A DNA stretch of 5,244 nt from Elstera litoralis (GTDB taxonomy: Bacteria > Pseudomonadota > Alphaproteobacteria > Elsterales > Elsteraceae): contig NZ_LAJY01000075.1 of NCBI RefSeq assembly GCF_000963705.1, positions 1 to 5,244 on the forward strand, in the 5' to 3' direction. The stretch's first letter is position 1, and the number at the start of each line of letters is the position of its first letter. A program made the position numbers and the translations under genes. The notes under the pieces are model-generated. The model was not told the origin of the DNA, ran no database searches, and saw only the letters and a program-made list of their open reading frames with translations. Shown in pieces: positions 1-5,244 of this stretch.

Positions 1-27
1 GTAACCGGGCTTTTAAGCATACCGCTC

Positions 28-60
28 AAGAGCGCCCCCGGCCTCCGGTGGCGCTCTTTT
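28..60 (+). terminator. Rho-independent terminator of the upstream gene
   Basis: A perfect 9-bp stem (28-36 AAGAGCGCC with 50-58 GGCGCTCTT) holds an inner CCGG/CCGG pairing (38-41 with 45-48) and is followed by TTTT, with more T-rich sequence to about 77. It points along the + strand. A TAA at 2-4, 24 nt upstream, could be the stop of the gene it ends, but too little of that gene is present to identify it. In related alphaproteobacteria the gene before metK is often lnt or a small HTH regulator; that is general knowledge and is not visible here. Confidence 0.8.
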
Positions 61-85
61 ACGCTCGCGTCTTTCTTAACGGGGC

Positions 86-114
86 TTGACGCTCTGCGCG
101 GGACACGACAGAAA
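86..114 (+). promoter_or_regulatory. Candidate metK promoter
   Basis: TTGACG at 86-91 matches five of six bases of the sigma70-type -35 box. After a 17-bp spacer, CAGAAA at 109-114 is only a 3/6 match to a -10 box. It lies just past the upstream terminator and before metK, where a promoter is expected. If real, transcription would start near 121, almost exactly at the base of the leader hairpin. The -10 is weak, so this is a tentative call. Confidence 0.35.
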
Positions 115-120
115 GATCGG

Positions 121-139
121 CCAGAACCTAGAGTTCTGG
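121..139 (+). promoter_or_regulatory. Hairpin/palindrome in the metK leader
   Basis: A perfect 7-bp inverted repeat (CCAGAAC at 121-127, GTTCTGG at 133-139) flanks a 5-nt loop CTAGA and is followed by TTTAATTTA. Two G-T wobbles (119/141, 120/140) could lengthen it in RNA. It lies 32 nt before the metK GTG. It could be a 5'-end stabilising hairpin, a weak attenuator or a DNA operator. It does not show the architecture of the SAM-II or SAM/SAH riboswitches as I know them. The structure is seen directly; any function is inference. Confidence 0.5.
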
Positions 140-157
140 TTTAATTTACGGCAGTTT

Positions 158-165
158 AAAGGGGA
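158..165 (+). promoter_or_regulatory. Shine-Dalgarno site of metK
   Basis: AAAGGGGA sits 5 nt before GTG at 171. It fixes the metK start, because no other in-frame start codon exists between the upstream in-frame TAG (129-131) and residue 71. The TTAAA at 156-160 partly overlaps this site and is complementary to TTTAA at 140-144, so the site could be partly masked in the RNA. Confidence 0.75.
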
Positions 166-170
166 ATCCG

Positions 171-1346
<1,176 letters not shown>

Positions 1347-2045
1347 GTGACCGGCGAGGTTAAACGCCGCGTCTATGGGCGGCGCTTCGGGCGGAAATTA
1401 CGCGACAGCCAGAAGGAGCTTCTGGCCGAGGTGATGCCGAAGGTGCGCGTTCCGGTCTTAGAGCCGGGCGCGCGCCTCGACCCCGCCCGCCTGTTCGAGA
1501 CGCCAAAGCGCGATTTCTGGTTGGAAATCGGCTTTGGCGGCGGCGAACATCTCGTGTGGCAGGCGGATCAGAACCCCGATGTCGGCCTGATCGGGGCAGA
1601 GCCGTTCCTGAACGGCGTCGTCTCGGGCCTGGGGCATATTCACCGCGAGCAGGTGACGAATGTGCGCGTTTGGCCGGACGATGCGCGCCCGCTGATGGAT
1701 GCGCTGCCCGATGGCTGCCTAGGCCGCGCCTTCATTCTGTTCCCCGATCCCTGGCCGAAGAAGCGGCATAACAGCCGCCGGTTCGTGCAAAAGGAAAATC
1801 TCGATAGTCTCGCCCGCCTGCTGCGGCCGGGGGCGGAACTGCGCATGGCCAGCGACGATCAAGATTACGTCGCTTGGATGCTGGCGGAGACGACCCCCCA
1901 TCCGGCTTTTGCATGGCTCGCCGAAGGGCCGAGCGATTGGCGCGAGCGCCCCCGTGACTGGCCCGCAACACGCTATGAAGAAAAGGCGCGCGCGAAAGGG
2001 ATTCACCCAAGTTTCCTAAGGTTTCAGCGGCGGGCGATGATTTAG
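1347..2045 (+). CDS. trmB: tRNA (guanine-N7-)-methyltransferase
   Basis: 232 aa, normal for TrmB (EC 2.1.1.33), which uses SAM to methylate N7 of guanosine 46 in the variable loop of many tRNAs. The class I methyltransferase fold is evident: SAM-binding motif LEIGFGGGEHL at about 59-69, IGAEPFLNGV at 82-91 (the acidic residue that contacts the ribose of SAM), the family signature FPDPWPKKRHNSRR at 132-145, and the C-terminal TRYEEKA element, followed by a short basic tail. A basic N-terminal stretch (VKRRVYGRRFGRKLR) is typical of alphaproteobacterial members. The start is GTG directly after the metK stop (TAA|GTG, zero spacing). No clear Shine-Dalgarno lies in the last codons of metK, so re-initiation by ribosomes finishing metK is likely. 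The next in-frame Met is residue 30, which would remove the conserved basic N-terminus. It is followed by a structured spacer and a strong terminator. Confidence 0.96.
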   Translation: MTGEVKRRVYGRRFGRKLRDSQKELLAEVMPKVRVPVLEPGARLDPARLFETPKRDFWLEIGFGGGEHLVWQADQNPDVGLIGAEPFLNGVVSGLGHIHREQVTNVRVWPDDARPLMDALPDGCLGRAFILFPDPWPKKRHNSRRFVQKENLDSLARLLRPGAELRMASDDQDYVAWMLAETTPHPAFAWLAEGPSDWRERPRDWPATRYEEKARAKGIHPSFLRFQRRAMI

Positions 2046-2121
2046 CCCTTGCGGCGGGAGCGCAAAAGCGTAATATCCCGCCACTCCCATAGCGGATCGG
2101 TTGCAAAACCGGACCGACGCA
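2046..2121 (+). other. Structured spacer RNA with two stem-loops before a terminator
   Basis: The spacer begins right after the trmB stop. Hairpin A pairs GGCGGGA (2053-2059) with TCCCGCC (2076-2082) and holds an inner CGC-AAAA-GCG (2061-2070). Hairpin B (2094-2115) pairs GGATCGGTT with AACCGGACC around a GCAA tetraloop (2103-2106), with one A/A mismatch and one G-T wobble. An outer helix is possible between TTGCG (2049-2053) and CGCAA (2118-2122), giving a three-way-junction shape; its last pair competes with hairpin A. CCCTT (2046-2050) is also complementary to AAGGG (2124-2128), the foot of the terminator. The interval is tRNA-sized, but no T-arm (TTCGA-like) or cloverleaf was found on either strand. 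It could be a leader/attenuator for rimP-nusA, the body of a small RNA ending at the terminator, or simply the 3' UTR of trmB. The base pairing is seen; the function is unknown. Confidence 0.5.
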
Positions 2122-2157
2122 AAAAGGGTGGGCCTCTTGGCCCACTTTTTTGTTTTT
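2122..2157 (+). terminator. Strong rho-independent terminator between trmB and rimP
   Basis: A perfect 7-bp stem (GTGGGCC 2128-2134, GGCCCAC 2139-2145) with loop TCTT is followed by TTTTTTGTTTTT. Below the core, GG (2126-2127) can wobble-pair with TT and the A run (2122-2125) pairs with the T run. Because the stem is preceded by AAAAA, the reverse strand also reads as a stem followed by T's, so it may work both ways. It should end metK-trmB transcripts and so separates them from rimP-nusA-infB. Alternatively it is an attenuator controlling read-through into rimP. Confidence 0.88.
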
Positions 2158-2227
2158 CGGGTGTGAGGTTTCGGAATCTTTTCGGATTTTTCTGAAATTC
2201 GGCGGGTTCTGGTTTGGGTTTGGCGAG
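2158..2227 (+). promoter_or_regulatory. U/G-rich rimP leader with repeated TTTCGG motif
   Basis: These 70 nt lie between the terminator and the rimP ATG. The + strand is strikingly T/G-rich. TTTCGG occurs at 2155-2160 (its T's belong to the terminator tail), 2169-2174 and 2180-2185, and TTCGG occurs again at 2198-2202. The second half is GGTTCTGGTTTGGGTTTGG-like. A promoter for rimP is expected here or just upstream, because a terminator precedes it, but I could not find a convincing -35/-10 pair. GGCGAG at 2222-2227 directly abuts the ATG and is a poor Shine-Dalgarno. Confidence 0.35.
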
Positions 2228-2755
2228 ATGAACGACGAAGATGAAATTGGCCCGGTGCAAGCGGGCGTGGCAAGCAAGATCGAGGCGCTAATCGAGCCCG
2301 CGATTGATGCGATGGGCTATGCGCTGGTTCGGGTGCAATATGCGGGTGGCCAGCGGCCTTTGTTGCAGATTATGGCCGAACGCCAGGACGGCGTTCCCAT
2401 GTCGGTGGACGATTGCGCTGAAATCAGCCGCGCAGCGTCGGCCATTCTCGATGTGGAAGATCCGATTTCGGAAGCCTATCATCTCGAAGTCAGCTCGCCC
2501 GGTATTGACCGGCCCTTGACGCGCAAAACCGATTTTACCCGCTTTGCCGGGTTTGAAGTGCGGATTGATGCCGACCGGCTGATCGAAGGGCGCAAGCGCT
2601 TTCGCGGACGGTTGCTGGGAATTGCCGAAAACGGCATCGTGCGCATTCGCGATGGCGAAACCGATTTTCAGATTCCCTTCAATGCCATTGCCCGCGCCAA
2701 ATTGATCCTAACGGACGATTTGATGAAGGCGAGCGCCGACGCGCTGAAGAATTAA
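2228..2755 (+). CDS. rimP: Ribosome maturation factor RimP
   Basis: 175 aa with this start. RimP binds the free 30S subunit and assists its late maturation around the S12 region; it is cytosolic and is classically encoded just before nusA. The N-terminal ferredoxin-like domain spans about residues 10-90. The family signature LEVSSPGIDRPL is at 86-97, followed by DFTRFAGFEVRI, and the C-terminal SH3-like barrel spans about 98-170 (RGRLLGIAENGIVRI, then IPFNAIARAKLI). The frame stays open upstream to a TTG at 2150, but that codon lies inside the terminator T-tract and would add a low-complexity F/G-rich leader that the family lacks. ATG at 2228 is therefore the better start, although its Shine-Dalgarno is weak. 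It leads the rimP-nusA-ylxR-infB operon, with 81 nt to nusA. Confidence 0.95.
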   Translation: MNDEDEIGPVQAGVASKIEALIEPAIDAMGYALVRVQYAGGQRPLLQIMAERQDGVPMSVDDCAEISRAASAILDVEDPISEAYHLEVSSPGIDRPLTRKTDFTRFAGFEVRIDADRLIEGRKRFRGRLLGIAENGIVRIRDGETDFQIPFNAIARAKLILTDDLMKASADALKN

Positions 2756-2759
2756 CCTA

Positions 2760-2807
2760 GCGTCGTTGCCGGTTCGGCCCGACCCCCGGCACGAGAGGAT
2801 GCGACGC
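2760..2807 (+). promoter_or_regulatory. Imperfect hairpin in the rimP-nusA spacer
   Basis: Outer arms GCGTCG (2760-2765) and CGACGC (2802-2807) are perfect complements. Inside, TGCCGG (2767-2772) pairs with CCGGCA (2786-2791), and TCG/CGA (2774-2776 with 2780-2782) can close a small apical loop. No T-run follows, so it is not an intrinsic terminator. The purine-rich GAGAGGATG (2793-2801) is left unpaired on the 3' side between the inner and outer helices. Such a hairpin could be an RNA-processing site or modulate nusA translation; function is inferred only from position. Confidence 0.45.
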
Positions 2808-2836
2808 GACATTGACGGACGAATGGAACCAAGACC

Positions 2837-4345
2837 GTGTTAACCAGAGTTGAACTGCTGCAAGTCGCCGATACCGTCGCCCGGGAAAAGGGCATCGACC
2901 GCGAAGAAGTTCTGGTGGCGATGGAGCAGGCCATTCAGAAGGCCGGACGGTCGAAATACGGGGTCGAGCACGATATTCGCGCCGAGATTGACCGCGCGAA
3001 CGGCGAAATTCGCCTGCGCCGGTTCCGGGAAGTCGTCGAAACCGTCGATAATGAAGCCACGCAAATCAGCCTGATCGAAGCGCAGGACCGTAACCCGGAC
3101 GCCGGGATTGGCGATTTTCTCACCGAAATGCTGCCGCCGATCGAGTTCGGTCGCATCGCCGCCCAGACCGCCAAGCAGGTGATCGTCCAGCGCGTCCGCG
3201 ATGCTGAGCGCGATCGCCAGTTCAATGAATTCAAGGACCGTGTCGGCGAAATCATCAATGGTGTGGTGAAACGCGTCGAGTTCGGCAATGTCACCATCGA
3301 TCTCGGACGGGCCGAATCGGTGCTGCGCCGCGACGAGTTGCTGCCGCGCGAAACCTTCCGCCCTGGCGACCGCGTGCGCGCCTATATCTATGACGTGCGC
3401 CGCGAACAGCGCGGCCCGCAGATTTTCCTCTCGCGCACGCATCCGCAGTTCATGGCGAAACTCTTCAGCCAGGAAGTGCCGGAAGTGTACGACGGGATTA
3501 TCGAAATCCGCGCCGTGGCGCGCGATCCCGGCAGCCGCGCCAAAATCGGTGTGCATTCCAATGACAGCAGCATCGATCCGGTCGGTGCCTGCGTCGGTAT
3601 GCGCGGGAGCCGCGTGCAGGCGGTGGTCGGCGAGCTTCAGGGCGAGAAGATCGACATTATTCCCTGGTCGCCCGATCCTGCGACCTTCGTCGTCAACGCT
3701 CTGGCCCCGGCGGAAGTCGCCAAGGTCGTGCTCGATGAGGAAGCCCATCGCATCGATGTGATCGTTCCCGACGATCAACTGTCGCTGGCCATCGGTCGGC
3801 GCGGGCAGAATGTGCGTTTGGCGTCCCAGCTCACGGGCTGGGACATCGATATTATGACCGAAAAGCAGGATTCGGAGCGCCGTCAGGAAGATATCCGCGC
3901 CCGCTCGGAACTGTTTATCGAAGCCCTGGATGTGGACGAGCTCATCGCGCATCTGCTGGTTTCGGAAGGCTTTAGCACGCTCGAAGAAATCACCGGCGTC
4001 GCCACCGAAGAACTCGCGTCCATCGAAGGCTTCGATGACGATATCGCGACCGAACTGCAAGCCCGTGCCGCCGCCTATATCGAACAGCGCGACGTTGCGT
4101 TCGAAGAGCAGCGCAAAACGATGGGCGTGGCCGATGATGTGGCGGCCCTGCCGGGCATGACGCCGGGTCTGCTGGTGAAACTGGGTGAAAAGGGCCTCAA
4201 AACCCTGGATGACGTGGGCGATCTCGCGTCGGACGAACTGCTGGAACTCGCTGGGACCGACTCGGGCCTGGACGAAGCGCAAGCCAATGATCTCATCATG
4301 GCCGCGCGCGCCCATTGGTTCACCGACGAAGAGGCGGGGGCTTAA
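2837..4345 (+). CDS. nusA: Transcription termination/antitermination factor NusA
   Basis: 502 aa, close to E. coli NusA (495 aa). It binds RNA polymerase and nascent RNA, influencing pausing, intrinsic termination, antitermination and coupling. The N-terminal polymerase-binding domain is at about 1-130 (ELLQVADTVAREKGIDREEV, then AMEQAIQKAGRSKYG), the S1 domain at about 135-200 (EIINGVVKRVEFGNVTIDLG), KH1 with GMRG at 254-257, and KH2 with GRRG at 320-323. Two C-terminal acidic helix-hairpin-helix-like repeats follow at about 365-417 and 432-500, as in gammaproteobacterial NusA. The GTG start is the only in-frame start between the upstream in-frame TGA (2813-2815) and residue 29, and it gives the expected N-terminus; the Shine-Dalgarno is weak (GGAA at 2825-2828). 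In E. coli NusA regulates its own operon, so the terminator before rimP is a plausible feedback target here, but that is inference. Confidence 0.97.
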   Translation: MLTRVELLQVADTVAREKGIDREEVLVAMEQAIQKAGRSKYGVEHDIRAEIDRANGEIRLRRFREVVETVDNEATQISLIEAQDRNPDAGIGDFLTEMLPPIEFGRIAAQTAKQVIVQRVRDAERDRQFNEFKDRVGEIINGVVKRVEFGNVTIDLGRAESVLRRDELLPRETFRPGDRVRAYIYDVRREQRGPQIFLSRTHPQFMAKLFSQEVPEVYDGIIEIRAVARDPGSRAKIGVHSNDSSIDPVGACVGMRGSRVQAVVGELQGEKIDIIPWSPDPATFVVNALAPAEVAKVVLDEEAHRIDVIVPDDQLSLAIGRRGQNVRLASQLTGWDIDIMTEKQDSERRQEDIRARSELFIEALDVDELIAHLLVSEGFSTLEEITGVATEELASIEGFDDDIATELQARAAAYIEQRDVAFEEQRKTMGVADDVAALPGMTPGLLVKLGEKGLKTLDDVGDLASDELLELAGTDSGLDEAQANDLIMAARAHWFTDEEAGA

Positions 4346-4350
4346 GCTTA

Positions 4351-5067
4351 GTGCTGCCGCTGGAGCCGACATCGGCGGAAATCTTGGACGGCGACGCTGC
4401 GGATGCGGCCTATGCCGACGAGAATTTTCCGGAGACCGGCCCCACGCGGCGCTGCGTCGCCACCTTCGCCCTGCGGCCTAAGGCCGAGTTGGTGCGATGC
4501 GTGGTGTCGCCGGATGGGGTGTTGGTGCCCGATCTTGAGACTAAACTTCCGGGCCGGGGGCTCTATGTAACCCCCAGCCGGGACGCGATAGGACAGGCGC
4601 TGAAGAAGCGCGCTTTTGCTAAGGCGGCTAAGCGTCCGGTCCAGGTACCGGACGATTGGGCCGACCGCTTGGCCCACTTGATTGCCGCCCGGTGCGGTAG
4701 TTTATTGGGCCTCGCGCGCCGAGCGGGGCAAGCGGTGATTGGGTACGATCAGGCGGAAGCCTGGGTTCGGGCCAATCGCGCCGCATTGCTAATCCAGGCG
4801 TGTGATGGGGCTGCCGGTGGGCGGTCAAAACTCTCTTCCCTGTTTGCCGCCTTACGCGCGCAGCCAGGGCAGGCATCCCGGCCCGAGAATCCGGGACGGG
4901 AATGGTCTCTTCTCACGGCGGCGCAGTTAGCGGCCCCGTTTGGAAGAGATCATCTGGTGCATGTAGCCATCTCCCCCGGGGGGCTGGCTCAGCGTCTGGA
5001 TGAGGAATTTGCGCGGCTTTCTCAGTTGCGCGCGGATGGGTTTGAGCAGGAAGTCGCAAGAGCATGA
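4351..5067 (+). CDS. ylxR: YlxR-family RNA-binding protein fused to an L7Ae-like domain
   Basis: 238 aa with GTG at 4351, five bases after the nusA stop and 10 nt downstream of a GGGGG tract ending at 4340. After an acidic N-terminus (1-30), the YlxR/DUF448 domain covers about 31-106: TRRCVATFALRPKAELVR, then DLETKLPGRGLYV with the conserved GRG, then KKRAFAKA. The second half (about 108-212) looks like an L7Ae/L30e RNA-binding fold of the YlxQ type: LLGLARRAGQAVIGYDQ, AALLIQACDGAAGGRSKL, and a late LAAPFGRDHLVHVAI. In Firmicutes these two functions are separate neighbouring genes, ylxR and ylxQ; the fused form is common in alphaproteobacteria. B. subtilis YlxR has been reported to act on RNase P; whether this applies here is unknown. 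The frame is open back to TTG 4315, which would overlap nusA by 31 nt and has no support. The last four bases, ATGA, overlap infB. Confidence 0.9.
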   Translation: MLPLEPTSAEILDGDAADAAYADENFPETGPTRRCVATFALRPKAELVRCVVSPDGVLVPDLETKLPGRGLYVTPSRDAIGQALKKRAFAKAAKRPVQVPDDWADRLAHLIAARCGSLLGLARRAGQAVIGYDQAEAWVRANRAALLIQACDGAAGGRSKLSSLFAALRAQPGQASRPENPGREWSLLTAAQLAAPFGRDHLVHVAISPGGLAQRLDEEFARLSQLRADGFEQEVARA

Positions 5068-5244
5068 CGAACGAGAACGAGCAAAGCGGTAAGAAACCCC
5101 TCACGTTGAGCAGGGGTAAGCTCGAGCTCAAGAAGCCGGTCGAGACCCAACAGGTGCGCCAAAGTTTTTCGCACGGTCGGTCGAAGACGGTTCAGGTTGA
5201 GGTAAAGAAGAAGCGGGTGAGCACGGATGCCCCCGCCGAGGCCC
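5064..5244 (+). CDS. infB: Translation initiation factor IF-2, N-terminal fragment (runs off the window)
   Basis: Only the first 60 codons are present, cut by the window edge rather than broken. The protein starts MTNENEQSGKKPLTLS and continues with KLELKKPVE, VRQSFSHGRSK and VQVEVKKKR. This highly charged, Lys-rich segment is characteristic of the N-terminus of alphaproteobacterial IF2, ahead of the low-complexity linker and the GTPase domains, which lie outside. IF2 is the GTPase that brings fMet-tRNA to the 30S P site and promotes subunit joining. ATG overlaps the ylxR stop as ATGA, and AGGAAG at 5048-5053, 10 nt upstream, can serve as Shine-Dalgarno, so translation is probably coupled to ylxR. 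Its place after nusA-ylxR matches the conserved operon order. Confidence 0.93.
   Translation, partial: MTNENEQSGKKPLTLSRGKLELKKPVETQQVRQSFSHGRSKTVQVEVKKKRVSTDAPAEA

Noticed and set aside
100..170. Known SAM riboswitch (SAM-II, SAM/SAH) ahead of metK
   Set aside because: The leader hairpin has only a 5-nt loop, and I cannot fit the pseudoknot and conserved loop bases of those classes by eye. Kept only as an unclassified leader.
2046..2121. tRNA gene (tRNA-sized spacer before a terminator, with a TTGCAAA stretch resembling a Cys anticodon loop)
   Set aside because: No cloverleaf forms on either strand. There is no T-arm sequence, the GGCGGGA/TCCCGCC pair is only 16 nt apart and forms a local hairpin, and the TTGCAAA is better explained by a GCAA tetraloop hairpin.
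2150..2227. N-terminal extension of rimP from a TTG start at 2150
   Set aside because: The codon lies in the terminator T-tract, and the added residues are a low-complexity F/G-rich stretch not found in RimP. ATG 2228 gives a normal-length protein.
1732..2277. - strand open frames crossing the trmB end and the trmB-rimP spacer
   Set aside because: They run through the terminator and the hairpins, look low-complexity, and overlap the well-supported trmB.
4315..4350. ylxR start at TTG 4315, overlapping nusA
   Set aside because: It would add an unsupported basic N-terminus and a 31-nt overlap. GTG 4351 lies after the nusA stop with a G-rich ribosome site in front.
2840..4372. Long open frame on the - strand antisense to nusA (510 codons)
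   Set aside because: It mirrors the whole of nusA. The predicted protein is compositionally skewed (rich in F, H, R, D) with no domain, as expected from codon bias on the other strand.

Overview
The window is a GC-rich, tightly packed stretch of housekeeping genes, all on the + strand. It very probably comes from an alphaproteobacterium, perhaps of the Rhodospirillales/Azospirillales group. The gene order metK-trmB-rimP-nusA-ylxR-infB, the style of the proteins (an InfB N-terminus rich in KKPL/KLELKK, and YlxR fused to an L7Ae-like domain) and the frequent GTG starts all fit that assignment. The genus cannot be read from the sequence.

Layout. Positions 1-170 hold a rho-independent terminator of an upstream gene outside the window, a weak candidate promoter, and a short metK leader with a perfect 7-bp hairpin and a good Shine-Dalgarno. 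Then come metK (S-adenosylmethionine synthetase, GTG at 171) and, with no gap, trmB (tRNA m7G46 methyltransferase), which uses the product of MetK. Positions 2046-2227 form the only sizeable non-coding interval: two stem-loops that could be closed by an outer helix, a strong terminator whose stem also reads on the other strand, and a U/G-rich leader with a repeated TTTCGG motif. Then follow rimP (30S maturation), an 81-nt spacer with a long imperfect hairpin, nusA (transcription elongation/termination factor), ylxR (RNA-binding protein with an L7Ae-like half) and the first 60 codons of infB (translation initiation factor IF2), which runs off the right edge and overlaps ylxR by ATGA.

Functionally there are two blocks: a SAM/tRNA-methylation pair (metK-trmB), and the widely conserved rimP-nusA-infB transcription-translation operon. 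The terminator between them implies either a separate promoter for rimP or controlled read-through.

I see no mobile element, CRISPR array, tRNA/rRNA gene, defence system or unknown protein. The protein-coding content is ordinary core genome. What deserves a second look is non-coding: the structured interval before rimP, the metK leader hairpin and the rimP-nusA hairpin.
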